A stretch of 64,000 nucleotides of DNA from ZC4RG35 sp964388105 (lineage in GTDB: Bacteria > Actinomycetota > Acidimicrobiia > Spongiisociales > ZC4RG35): contig CAYLYQ010000004.1 in the NCBI GenBank assembly GCA_964388105.1, forward strand, positions 1-64,000, in the 5' to 3' direction. Positions 17,540 through 25,199 of this stretch are shown here, in pieces (the stretch's first letter is position 1; each line of letters starts with the position of its first letter). The notes beneath the pieces were generated by a model. It did not search any database. It saw nothing but the letters and a program-made list of their open reading frames with translations, and was not told the DNA's origin. A program made the translations under genes and the position numbers.

Positions 17540-18564
17540 GGGCTCTGGTGAAGTATCCGGACGGCCCGGGCCTGACCCTCGAAGAGGTGCCTGTGCCGGA
17601 ACCAGGCCCGGACGAGGTCCTGGTGCGGGTGCACACGACCGGGATCTGCGGGACCGATCTCCACATCTACCACTGGGACGACTGGGCTCGGGCGACCATC
17701 CCCGCCCCGATGACGGTGGGTCACGAGTTCTCCGGGCACATCGCGGCGATCGGGGTCAACGTGGGCGGGTTCGAGCTCGGGGAGCTGGTCGGGGCCGAAG
17801 GCCATGTGGTCTGTGGTCGCTGTCGCAACTGCCTCGCCGGGAGGAGGCATCTCTGCAAGGAACCGAAGGGGCTGGGGGTCGACATTCCCGGTGCGTTCGC
17901 CGACTACGTGGTGCTCCCGAAGCAGAACGTCTGGCGCCATACCGAAGGCCTCGACCCGGAGATCGCCGCACTGTTCGACCCGTTCGGCAACGCGGTCCAC
18001 ACGGCCCTCAAGTATCCAGTCCTGGGTGAGGACGTGCTCATCACCGGTGCCGGCCCCATCGGTCTGATGGCGGCGGCCGTGGCGGCCCACGCCGGGGCCC
18101 GCAATGTCGTCGTCACCGACCTGGACGACTACCGGCTCGGCCTGGCTCTGGAGATGGGGGCGACACGGGCCGTCGACCCGACGAAGGCCTCGCTCGCCGA
18201 CACCCAGAGGGAGCTCGGGATGACCGAGGGCTTCGACGTCGCGCTCGAGATGTCGGGCTCCCCGGCCGCCATGAAGGACATCCTCGCCAACACCATTCAC
18301 GGCGCCCGGATCGCTCTCCTCGGCATCCCCTCCGAGCCGTTCGCCATCGACTGGTCGACCGTGATCTTCAACATGCTCACCATCAAGGGCGTCTATGGAC
18401 GGGAGATGTTCGACACCTGGTACAAGATGAGCATCCTCATCCAGTCGGGCCTCGACATAACGCCGGTCATCAGCCACCGGTTCGACGCCGCGGACTACGA
18501 GGAGGCGTTCTCCACCCTGGACTCGGGCCGGTCGGCGAAGGTTCTGTTGCGCTGGGCGGACTAG
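17536..18564 (+). CDS. tdh: L-threonine 3-dehydrogenase
   Basis: 342 aa, the family length. It is a zinc medium-chain dehydrogenase: TGICGTDLHIYHWDDWA (catalytic Cys and the Tdh-specific HIYxWD), GHEFSGHI, the structural zinc site CGRCRNCLAGRRHLC, and the NAD loop GAGPIGLMAA. IKGVYGREMFDTWYKM is typical of Tdh. It oxidises threonine to 2-amino-3-ketobutyrate, which is then split to glycine and acetyl-CoA. The partner ligase gene kbl is not in the window. Its stop overlaps by 4 bp the stop of the convergent lipase gene. Confidence 0.94.
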   Translation: MRALVKYPDGPGLTLEEVPVPEPGPDEVLVRVHTTGICGTDLHIYHWDDWARATIPAPMTVGHEFSGHIAAIGVNVGGFELGELVGAEGHVVCGRCRNCLAGRRHLCKEPKGLGVDIPGAFADYVVLPKQNVWRHTEGLDPEIAALFDPFGNAVHTALKYPVLGEDVLITGAGPIGLMAAAVAAHAGARNVVVTDLDDYRLGLALEMGATRAVDPTKASLADTQRELGMTEGFDVALEMSGSPAAMKDILANTIHGARIALLGIPSEPFAIDWSTVIFNMLTIKGVYGREMFDTWYKMSILIQSGLDITPVISHRFDAADYEEAFSTLDSGRSAKVLLRWAD

Positions 18565-19358
18565 AGGCGGGCGCGGATCCAGTCCGCGACCTCGGCGACG
18601 ATATCCGGACCTTCCGGCTCGTTGAAGATCTCGTGCCGGAGGCCGGGGTAGGTGCGGCGCTCGAACCCGGCGAGAGACCCCAAGGGCTCTGTCGACTGAG
18701 CGGGCACGATGGTGTCATCTTCGCCGTGCAGCACCAGAACGGGAACTGTGATGTCGGACGCGGAGTCGGCCACCCGGTCCATGGCCGAGAAGAGCTCCGC
18801 ACCGAGGCGCGTGGTGGCGCTGGTGACGACGAGGGGGTCGGCGAAGTACTTCTCCCCGACCAAGGGGTCTCTGGATAACTGGGAGCCTTTGATCTTCTGC
18901 GGAGCCGGCAGCTTGGGAAGGATCCGCGCCACAAACGGAGCAATGGCCCGCTGCCATGCTGCACCGCCGGTGAGGGCCGGAGCGGAAGCGACCACGAGGT
19001 CCACCGGGGCCCGATGGGACGCCGCGTAGCCGAGAACCAGGTTCCCGCCCATCGAATGCCCGAGCAGCACGCGTGGATGGCTGGCCTCGATGACGTGTGA
19101 CTCGATCTGATCGAGGTACTCGTCCCAATCGTCGATGTGGGCCCTCCTCCCGCCGGTCATGCCGTGGCCGGCGAGGTCGAACCCGGTGACTCGGAACCCG
19201 AGCCCGGCGAGAATCTCCCCCACCCTCTCGTAGCGCCCCGAGTGCTCGGCGATGCCGTGCACCAGGATGATGTCAGCCGCCGGATCACCCGAGGGCGTCC
19301 AGGTGCGTACCAACTCGGTGCCGTATCGGGGGTGGGCTCGAGCGGTGGCGACGCTCAC
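18561..19358 (-). CDS. Alpha/beta hydrolase, monoacylglycerol-lipase type
   Basis: 265 aa from GTG 19358, which overlaps the gcvT stop (GTGA). Features: VHGIAEHSGRYERVGEIL (oxyanion His-Gly), LAGHGMTGGRRAHIDDWDEYLDQI, the nucleophile elbow GHSMGGNL, HGEDDTIVPAQST with the catalytic Asp, and LRHEIFNEPE with the catalytic His. These match monoglyceride lipases of the Hydrolase_4 group. No signal peptide is seen. It is the last gene of the gcvT transcript. Confidence 0.88.
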   Translation of the reverse strand: MSVATARAHPRYGTELVRTWTPSGDPAADIILVHGIAEHSGRYERVGEILAGLGFRVTGFDLAGHGMTGGRRAHIDDWDEYLDQIESHVIEASHPRVLLGHSMGGNLVLGYAASHRAPVDLVVASAPALTGGAAWQRAIAPFVARILPKLPAPQKIKGSQLSRDPLVGEKYFADPLVVTSATTRLGAELFSAMDRVADSASDITVPVLVLHGEDDTIVPAQSTEPLGSLAGFERRTYPGLRHEIFNEPEGPDIVAEVADWIRARL

Positions 19359-20416
19359 GACGCGGGCTCCGCGGTCTTGTGGAATGGCGGCTTGGCCTGG
19401 ACGGCCGGCACCCACCGCTCCCTGATCTCCACCTCGAGGCTCTCGCCCGGTTCGGGCGGGGGGCTCAAGTAGGCCAGGCCCACACCCTGCTCGATCATGG
19501 GGCTCATGTTGCCGCTGGTCACTGTGCCCTCGCTGCCGCCGGACGAACGGATGCGGTGGCCGTGGCGGGGAACCCCCCTCTCCGTGAGCTTGAAGCCGAC
19601 GAGCAGTCGGCGGAGGCCCTCACGCTCTTGGGCCTCGAGGGCCTCGCGACCCACGAACTCGTGGGCCATCGAGACGGCGAAGTCGATACCCGCTTCGAAG
19701 GGAGTGGTCGTCTCGTCGATGTCCGCTCCCCACAGGGGAAGTCCCGTTTCGAGCCGCAGCGTGTCCCGTGCGCCCAGGCCGGCGGCAACCGACCCCCTGT
19801 CCACCAGCGCCGACGCGAAGTCGACGGCGGAATCGTTGGGGACGCACACCTCGGCACCGGCCTCTCCGGTGTACCCGGTGCCTGCCATCTCGATCCTCTC
19901 GCCTCCGAAGCTGGCCTCGGCGGTGCGGAACCGCCGTGGCGAGCACCCCAGGATCTCTTCCAGGAGGCGGGGGGCGTCAGGGCCCTGGACGGCGATGAGC
20001 GCCGTCCGCTCCCGGACATCGCTCACCTCGGCGCCCGGCTGCCCGGAGAACGCGGTCATAACCCTCTCGTGGTTGGCGGCGTTGGGGAGGATCCGGAACC
20101 GGTCGGGCTCAGGCCACCAGACGATCAGATCGTCGATGATCCCGCCCTCGGGGTTGAGCATGGTCGTGTACTGACACCGTCCCGGCTCCACCCGGTCGAT
20201 GTCGTTGCTCAGCAGGTACCTGACGGCGTCTCGGGCACCCGGCCCGGTGAGGTCGAAACGACCGAGATGGCTGACGTCGAACCAGCCGCTCGATCCGCGG
20301 ACCGCCTGATGCTCGGCGATGACCGATTCGTAGCGGAGCGGCATCTCCCAGCCCCCGAAATCCGTGAATCTGGCTCCGAGTCCGGTGTTGAAGTCGTGGA
20401 GCGGCGAGCGCTTCAT
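19355..20416 (-). CDS. gcvT: Aminomethyltransferase, glycine cleavage T protein
   Basis: 353 aa from ATG 20416; a much longer upstream frame is Arg/Pro-rich shadow. Motifs: LHDFNTGLGARFTDFGGWEMPL at the start, FDVSHLGRFDLTG, NPEGGIIDDLIVW, IAVQGPDAP, GYTGEAGAEV and ARDTLRLETGLPLWGADID. It takes the aminomethyl group from the lipoyl arm of GcvH (encoded at 24808-25188) and gives 5,10-methylene-THF and ammonia. The start overlaps the stop of the nuclease-like gene (ATGA). Confidence 0.94.
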   Translation of the reverse strand: MKRSPLHDFNTGLGARFTDFGGWEMPLRYESVIAEHQAVRGSSGWFDVSHLGRFDLTGPGARDAVRYLLSNDIDRVEPGRCQYTTMLNPEGGIIDDLIVWWPEPDRFRILPNAANHERVMTAFSGQPGAEVSDVRERTALIAVQGPDAPRLLEEILGCSPRRFRTAEASFGGERIEMAGTGYTGEAGAEVCVPNDSAVDFASALVDRGSVAAGLGARDTLRLETGLPLWGADIDETTTPFEAGIDFAVSMAHEFVGREALEAQEREGLRRLLVGFKLTERGVPRHGHRIRSSGGSEGTVTSGNMSPMIEQGVGLAYLSPPPEPGESLEVEIRERWVPAVQAKPPFHKTAEPAS

Positions 20417-20850
20417 CCGGTGAGTCGACCGCCTCGATCCTCCAGCCGCACGACCTCGGGTGGGCCGGGGAACCTGGTGGGGGCCGTCACCACTTCGAGG
20501 TGGTCGGGCTCCTCGAGGCCGTACTTGATGACCAGGTGGAGGTAGTCGCGCTGGTAGAAGATCTTGCAGCGAATCTCGGGGTGGGTCTCGCGGAGCTGTC
20601 GGACCTTGCGGTTCTTCTTGGTGACCAGCTTCTGGTTCATGGTCGTGATCTCTACGAAGAGGTCGTCCTCGGGGAGGTAGAAGTCCGGCGTGAACCACTT
20701 GATGGCGTTGCCGTCGTCGTCGAAGGCGATGGGGAAGGTGTGCGCCTCGTACTCCCACGGGACTGCGTAGAAGTCGAGGAGGAGGGCGAACTGCCGCTCA
20801 CTGTTGTGAGCGAAATCGATGTCACCGGCTGCCGGTCGATCGGTTCTCAG
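20413..20850 (-). CDS. Conserved small protein resembling a PD-(D/E)XK nuclease, probable CTG start
   Basis: 145 aa if started at CTG 20850; the only ATG in frame (20640) would cut off the conserved half. Residues from about 10 to 110 read FAHNSERQFALLLDFYAVPW, WEYEAHTF, FTPDFYLPEDDLFVEITT, KLVTKKNRKVRQLRE and IFYQRDYLHLVIKYG. The order Glu, PDFYLP, Glu-x-Thr, Lys-rich helix resembles PD-(D/E)XK nucleases, with Thr where Lys is usual. AGGAG lies 4 nt before CTG, and the CTG overlaps the MerR stop (CTGA). I recall similar sequences near hpt or gcv genes in Gram-positives, with no known function. Confidence 0.75.
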   Translation of the reverse strand: MRTDRPAAGDIDFAHNSERQFALLLDFYAVPWEYEAHTFPIAFDDDGNAIKWFTPDFYLPEDDLFVEITTMNQKLVTKKNRKVRQLRETHPEIRCKIFYQRDYLHLVIKYGLEEPDHLEVVTAPTRFPGPPEVVRLEDRGGRLTG

Positions 20851-21317
20851 GTGGCTCCTGCCTCAATCACCCCGGCCAACTCTACTGGTTCGTTGAAGAG
20901 GTGATGAATGTCCCCCTCCACCTCGTCCTGGACCGGCCCGATGGCGATCCCGAAGACGCCCTGCCCGCGGCGGAACACATCGACCAGCTCTTCCGGGTTG
21001 TGCGCCGCGTAGATGGTCTGTCCATCGCTGAGCAGCGTCACGTCGGCGAGCGGTCGGTCGGAGTCGAGTTGCTCTCGCAGGATCTCCACTGCGGAGCGGA
21101 TCTTCTTGAGGCTCATGCCGGCGTCGAGCAGCCTCTTGATCACCTTGAGCTGGACGACGTCGGTGAAGGAGTAGAGGCGCTGAGAGCCGGAGCCGGAGGC
21201 GGCCTGAAGCGACGGAACCAGCAGATCGGTGCGAGCCCAATAGTCGAGCTGCCGGTAGGTGATCCCCACCAAGCTGCACACCTGCGGAGCGCGCAGCCCC
21301 GCGATTTCTTGCGTCAT
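20847..21317 (-). CDS. MerR-family transcriptional regulator (Rv1830-like position)
   Basis: 156 aa. The winged-helix N-terminus has the MerR pattern LRAPQVCSLVGITYRQLDYW followed by a Tyr-rich turn RLYSFTDVVQLKVIKRLLDAGMSLKKI. A C-terminal domain of about 80 residues ends in VELAGVIEAGAT. ATG 21317 has GGAGG 5 nt upstream. A perfect palindrome lies 24 bp upstream of the start, at the expected place for autoregulation. In mycobacteria the gene after the DUF151 nuclease is also a MerR regulator; this order matches. Confidence 0.9.
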   Translation of the reverse strand: MTQEIAGLRAPQVCSLVGITYRQLDYWARTDLLVPSLQAASGSGSQRLYSFTDVVQLKVIKRLLDAGMSLKKIRSAVEILREQLDSDRPLADVTLLSDGQTIYAAHNPEELVDVFRRGQGVFGIAIGPVQDEVEGDIHHLFNEPVELAGVIEAGAT

Positions 21318-21340
21318 CGGTCCTCCACGGATTCCTCCGG

Positions 21341-21356
21341 GTTACACCAGTGTAAC
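21341..21356. promoter_or_regulatory. Palindromic operator upstream of the MerR gene
   Basis: GTTACACCAGTGTAAC is a perfect 7-bp inverted repeat with a 2-nt centre. It sits between the predicted transcription start (about 21362) and the MerR ribosome site. It probably binds the MerR protein encoded just downstream; that is an inference from position and symmetry. Confidence 0.65.
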
Positions 21357-21368
21357 TCGGCCCGGAGC

Positions 21369-21398
21369 AAGCTAACCGTCCCGACACGCCGATGTCAA
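21369..21398 (-). promoter_or_regulatory. Promoter of the MerR-gcvT transcript
   Basis: On the minus strand, TTGACA (21398-21393), an 18-bp spacer and TAGCTT (21374-21369). Unlike the leaderless promoters of this window, it has a consensus -35 and gives a leader of about 45 nt with a GGAGG site. Confidence 0.65.
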
Positions 21399-21437
21399 CG
21401 CTTTCTGTGGAAAACCCTGTGGGCAGATTTCCCCGGG

Positions 21438-21950
21438 TCAGTCAGACGGGTCGTCGCCGAGAAAGTCCTCCACGGTGACATCCGACAGAAACTCACGGAA
21501 CCTGGCCACCTCTTCCTCCTGGTCGACGGTGTCGTCGAGCAGGATCGCGGCCTCGTCGAGCACGGCGGCGAAGGCGAAGATCGGCGTCCCGGTGCGAACC
21601 GCCAGGGCAATGGCGTCCGACGGCCGCGAGGAGACTTCCACGGTTCGCCCTTCGGTGTCGAAGGTGATGTCGGCGAAGAAGATCGAGTCCCTCATCTCCG
21701 AGATGACCACTTTCGAAGTGACACCCCCGAGCACCTCGATCACCGACGTGAGGAGGTCATGGGTGAGGGGCCGGGGCGTGGTCACCTTCTCCAACGCGGT
21801 GGCGATGGCGGTCGCCTCGGGCGCCCCGATCCAGATCGGCAGGTAGCGATCGCCTTCGAGCTCCTTGAGCAAGACGATCGGCTGGTTGGAGGGCAGTTCC
21901 AGTCGCACGTCGACCACCCGCATGGGGATCAAGGTGTCGTTGCCGTCCAT
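21438..21950 (-). CDS. Bifunctional nuclease family protein (DUF151)
   Basis: 170 aa. Family pattern: MRVVDVRLELPSNQPIVLLKE, YLPIWIGAPEATAIATALE, the helix RPLTHDLLTSVIEVLG, FFADITF, and SSRPSDAIALAVRTGTPIF. DUF151 proteins have been reported with RNase and DNase activity in plants; the bacterial role is unclear. The acidic C-terminus ends EDFLGDDPSD. A -10 box 6 nt before the ATG supports this start. It corresponds to Rv1829 in the garA-MerR-DUF151-MerR order. Confidence 0.9.
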   Translation of the reverse strand: MDGNDTLIPMRVVDVRLELPSNQPIVLLKELEGDRYLPIWIGAPEATAIATALEKVTTPRPLTHDLLTSVIEVLGGVTSKVVISEMRDSIFFADITFDTEGRTVEVSSRPSDAIALAVRTGTPIFAFAAVLDEAAILLDDTVDQEEEVARFREFLSDVTVEDFLGDDPSD

Positions 21951-21962
21951 ACGGCGAGGTTA
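21951..21962 (-). promoter_or_regulatory. Leaderless promoter -10 box for the DUF151 gene
   Basis: TAACCT (21962-21957) on the minus strand, 6 nt, then ATG 21950. The hexamer begins right after the hpt stop codon, so DUF151 can be transcribed apart from hpt. Confidence 0.62.
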
Positions 21963-22553
21963 TCACCGGCCCGCCGGTGTCTCCCGGGCCTCGGCAAGGG
22001 CACGGGCGAGGAGTTTCGGCTCGTTCACGAACGCCTCGGCGTCGAGGAACGCCCACACCGACCCCAGGTTGCGGTACAGGCCTCGCCAGTCCAGTCCGTA
22101 CCCCACCAGATACTCGTCGCCCACCTCGAAACCCCGGTACTCGATCTCGACGTCGGCGAGCCGCCGCCGCGCCTTGTCGAAGAGGCTGACGGTCGCCACG
22201 GAGGCGGCCCCGCGGTCCTCGATCATCCGGCGCAGCACCTTCAGTGTCAGGCCGGTGTCGATGATGTCCTCGACCAGGATCACGTGCCGATCGAAGACGG
22301 GCGTTGACAAGTCAAGGGCGATTCCGATCCGGCCGCTCTCGCCGAACCGATTGAGGAGCATGAAGTCGACCTCGGCCGGGATCGAGATCGCCCTGGCCAG
22401 GTCGGCCGCGAAGACGAACGAGCCCTTGAGCACCACGACCAGGAGCGGGTCGCGCCCCTCGTAATCGGCGGCGATCGCAGCGCCCAGCTCGGCGACACGC
22501 GAGGCCAGGTCGTCGGAGGTGATCACCTCCGTGGCGAAGTCGAAGCTGGTCAC
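21963..22553 (-). CDS. hpt: Hypoxanthine (guanine) phosphoribosyltransferase
   Basis: 196 aa from GTG 22553, which overlaps the carboxypeptidase stop (GTGA). The PRPP-binding signature is VILVEDIIDTGLTL; the flexible loop region has LLNRFGESGRIGIALDL, and the hood has FEVGDEYLVGYGLDWRGLYRNL. It salvages hypoxanthine and guanine to IMP and GMP. The gene is inserted, with dacA, into a block that in mycobacteria runs MerR to DUF151 directly. Confidence 0.95.
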   Translation of the reverse strand: MTSFDFATEVITSDDLASRVAELGAAIAADYEGRDPLLVVVLKGSFVFAADLARAISIPAEVDFMLLNRFGESGRIGIALDLSTPVFDRHVILVEDIIDTGLTLKVLRRMIEDRGAASVATVSLFDKARRRLADVEIEYRGFEVGDEYLVGYGLDWRGLYRNLGSVWAFLDAEAFVNEPKLLARALAEARETPAGR

Positions 22554-23668
22554 GAGCCGAACAGCCGGTCGAGCCAGTACACGAGGGCCTGAACCGGCCC
22601 GGTGGCGCCGTCCGGGACGCGGTTGGTCGTCACCGTGGGGGGTGGCGGCAGGTCGGGCAGTTCCTCGGGCTTGGTCGGGGCCTCTGCCAGGAGCCCCTCC
22701 CCCGCCATGTGAACCTGGGCCTCGACCGATGCCGTCAGCTCGATGGGGTCCGGACGCATGGTGAGGTGAGTCGGCTCGTATGCGAGGCCGGCGAGAACCC
22801 CGTACATCTGCAGCTTGTCGAACCCGTAATTGAAGAGGGCTGAGGCCGCGGTGAAGTGGCTGCGCCGCTCTTCGGTGCCCAGTACCACGGCGTAGAGCTC
22901 CCGGCCGTTCCGGGATGCCGACGCCACGAAGGTGAGCAGCGCCCGGTTGGTGAATCCGGTCTTGATCCCGTTGGTCCCGTCGTAGTCCTCGAGCATGAGG
23001 TTGGTCGAGCTCCCGATCCGGCGGGTGCCATCGGGAGCGTTCGGGAACACCATCATCCTGGCCCGCGCGATGTCGCGGAATGCCGGGTTCTGCATCGCAG
23101 CGACGGCGAGGGTGAGCATGTCTCGGGCAGTGGTCACATGGCCGTTCGCATCGAGCCCGTGGGGGTTGACGAAGTGGCTTCTCGTCATCCCCAGTTCGGC
23201 GGCCTTGGCGTTCATCATCGCGGCGAAGCCGTCTACCGAGCCGCCCACGTGTTCGGCGATGGCCGTGGCGGCATCGTTCGCGGAGTGGATCATCGCGGCT
23301 TTGAGCAAGGAGTCCAGGGGCACCTGCTCCCCCGCTACGAGCTCGATCTCGCGCTCCCCCGTCGCTGCGGCGCGGCTGGAGATGGTGACCATGCTGTTCG
23401 GGTCGGCCTCTTCCAAGGCCACGAGCACCGTGAGGATCTTCGTGATCGACGCCGGCGCTCGCTGCTCGTCGGCGTTGCGCTCGGCGAGAACAACGCCGCC
23501 GGAAGCGTCGTAGAGGATCCAAGAGGCGACATCCAGGTTCGGGGGGCTGGGTTTGCCGTAGCCCTCCTGTCGGAAGCTCGGGAACGCCAGCGGAGCCCCG
23601 AGAGCCGGGGCGGCCAGGCCGAGAGCCAGGGACGCGGCGATCAATCCCGTTACGAGTCTCCTGGTCAC
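22550..23668 (-). CDS. D-alanyl-D-alanine carboxypeptidase (DacA-type penicillin-binding protein)
   Basis: 372 aa from GTG 23668, overlapping the MerR stop (GTGA). A Sec signal peptide covers residues 1-25 (TGLIAASLALGLAAPALGA). The serine peptidase S11 motifs are S74-I-T-K77 (PASITK), SAN in MIHSANDAATA, and KTG in NGIKTGFTN. A beta-rich C-terminal domain and a helix ALVYWLDRLFG at the end may attach it to the membrane. It trims the terminal D-Ala of peptidoglycan stem peptides. Confidence 0.93.
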   Translation of the reverse strand: MTRRLVTGLIAASLALGLAAPALGAPLAFPSFRQEGYGKPSPPNLDVASWILYDASGGVVLAERNADEQRAPASITKILTVLVALEEADPNSMVTISSRAAATGEREIELVAGEQVPLDSLLKAAMIHSANDAATAIAEHVGGSVDGFAAMMNAKAAELGMTRSHFVNPHGLDANGHVTTARDMLTLAVAAMQNPAFRDIARARMMVFPNAPDGTRRIGSSTNLMLEDYDGTNGIKTGFTNRALLTFVASASRNGRELYAVVLGTEERRSHFTAASALFNYGFDKLQMYGVLAGLAYEPTHLTMRPDPIELTASVEAQVHMAGEGLLAEAPTKPEELPDLPPPPTVTTNRVPDGATGPVQALVYWLDRLFGS

Positions 23669-24336
23669 GACAGCTGACGCCTGAGCTCGACGGTGAGCAG
23701 CGCCCGATGGATCACACGAATCGAATCCGAGCACTCCGACAGCATCTCCCTGGCCTGCGAGCGGGCATCCGGGTTGGATGCCTTCATGAGCGGCGCAGCC
23801 ATCTGGGTGAGGAGGTCGGACATTCGGTCCGCAGCGAGCTTCACGGACCTGAGGTGACGGGCCTCGAGGCCGTACTCCATGAGCCGCCGGGCCTCCGTCG
23901 CCACGATCACCGCTTCGGCCGGGTACACGGTGGTGCCTTCGACCGGCCTGACGAGCCCCGCGTCGTCGAGTTCCGCCAGCTGTGCCGGTGTCAGACCGGA
24001 GCGCTTCAAGACCGTTGCCTGGTCGACAGGCTCGCCGGTCTCCGTGAGCTCCTCGGAGTCGTCGTCGAACCCGTCGACGTCATCGCCCCTCTCCCACAGG
24101 GTGAGCTTGGACTTGATCACCTTCAGGGGCAGGAAATGGTCACGCTGCTGCTGGAGGATGAAGCGCAGACGGGCCAGGTCCGCCTTGTCGAACTGGCGGT
24201 ACCCCGAGGACGTCCGGTTGGGGTCGATGAGGCCCTGGCTCTCGAGGAAGCGGATCTTCGAGACGGAGACGTCCGGGTAGTCGTCCCGAAGGAGGTTGAT
24301 CACCTCCCCGATGCTCAGATCTCCCGTGTCAGCCAT
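23665..24336 (-). CDS. MerR-family regulator (Rv1828-like)
   Basis: 223 aa from ATG 24336, which overlaps garA by 8 bp. The N-terminal helix-turn-helix reads LSIGEVINLLRDDYPDVSVS, KIRFLESQGLI, RTSSGYRQFDKADLARLRFI; the sequence QQQRDHFLPLKVIKSKL is typical of the GarA-linked MerR group. An acidic linker (residues 95-110) joins a C-terminal domain with a second HTH-like stretch, LTPAQLAELDDAGLV. In mycobacteria the equivalent protein binds upstream regions near the glycine cleavage genes. Confidence 0.91.
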   Translation of the reverse strand: MADTGDLSIGEVINLLRDDYPDVSVSKIRFLESQGLIDPNRTSSGYRQFDKADLARLRFILQQQRDHFLPLKVIKSKLTLWERGDDVDGFDDDSEELTETGEPVDQATVLKRSGLTPAQLAELDDAGLVRPVEGTTVYPAEAVIVATEARRLMEYGLEARHLRSVKLAADRMSDLLTQMAAPLMKASNPDARSQAREMLSECSDSIRVIHRALLTVELRRQLS

Positions 24337-24769
24337 CACCGTGGGCGACGATGAAGTTGAAGCGCCCGATGAGGACCTCGTCACCTGCGCGGAGCGTCGC
24401 CTGGTCCACGCGAACCTCGTTGACATAGGTTCCGTTTGTCGAGCCGCTGTCCTCGACGCGGATGGTGTCCGGGCTGGTCACGAACCGGCAGTGATGGCGG
24501 GAGACGGTCACGTCGTCGAGGAATATGTCGCTCTCGGGATGGCGGCCGACCGTGGTGTTCCCCTCGCGGAGCAGGTACGTGACCCCCATGCTCGGTCCCC
24601 GCTCCGAGACCAGGGCAAAGCCGCGAAGTCCACTGATGTTGGCGGCTTCTTCCCGGGTGAGCGGGGCACCGTCGCGCTCGCCGAGCGGCAGGAAGAAGAC
24701 CGTGGGGTCGCTTTCGACCTGCACTTCAGGGTTGGGTGGCTTGGCCTCGGCCGGGCGCTCGTCGGTCAT
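24329..24769 (-). CDS. garA: FHA-domain protein GarA
   Basis: 146 aa. The forkhead-associated domain spans about residues 60-140: NTTVGRHPESDIFL, VSRHHCRF and DSGSTNGTYVNEVRV hold the phosphothreonine-binding Arg, Ser and Asn. In mycobacteria GarA controls 2-oxoglutarate and glutamate metabolism and is switched off by phosphorylation of an N-terminal ETTS motif. That exact motif is absent here; SDPTVFF at about residue 20 may be the site. A TAAGAT box lies 9 nt before the ATG. Confidence 0.9.
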   Translation of the reverse strand: MTDERPAEAKPPNPEVQVESDPTVFFLPLGERDGAPLTREEAANISGLRGFALVSERGPSMGVTYLLREGNTTVGRHPESDIFLDDVTVSRHHCRFVTSPDTIRVEDSGSTNGTYVNEVRVDQATLRAGDEVLIGRFNFIVAHGDG

Positions 24770-24807
24770 GCCAGGGGAATCTTAGGTTGGCGCCCGGACT
24801 TGGCGGG

Positions 24808-25188
24808 CTATTCGGTCAGGTCGCGGTAGGCGGCTGCGTCGAGGAAGCCCTCCGCGCTGAAGCCATCGTCGAGGACCATCTCCAACAGCCAGCCCTCACC
24901 GTACGGCGAGTTGTTGACCAGGTCGGGTTGGGTCACGACGGCATCGTTGACTGCGGCGACCGTCCCCGCTATCGGTGCGTAGACCTCCCCGACCGACTTC
25001 GTGCTCTCGATCTCCGCCATTAGGTCCCCGGAGGCGAAAGCCTTCTCGGTCGCAGGCAGCTCGACATAGACGACATCACCGAGTTGGTCTTGTGCGTAGT
25101 CGGTGATCCCGATCCGCACGCGTCCGTCGTCCATCTGGCGAATCCACTCGTGCTCGTGGGTGTACAGGAGGTCTTCGGGAACTTCCAT
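24808..25188 (-). CDS. gcvH: Glycine cleavage system H protein
   Basis: 126 aa, normal length. The start EVPEDLLYTHEHEWIRQM and the lipoylation site ESTKSVGEVYAPIAG are diagnostic; the Lys in STKS carries lipoate. LVNNSPYGEGWLLEM is the conserved C-terminal block. It shuttles the aminomethyl group to GcvT (19355-20416). gcvP is not in the window. AAAAGG precedes the ATG. Confidence 0.96.
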   Translation of the reverse strand: MEVPEDLLYTHEHEWIRQMDDGRVRIGITDYAQDQLGDVVYVELPATEKAFASGDLMAEIESTKSVGEVYAPIAGTVAAVNDAVVTQPDLVNNSPYGEGWLLEMVLDDGFSAEGFLDAAAYRDLTE

Positions 25189-25199
25189 CGGCCTTTTCT

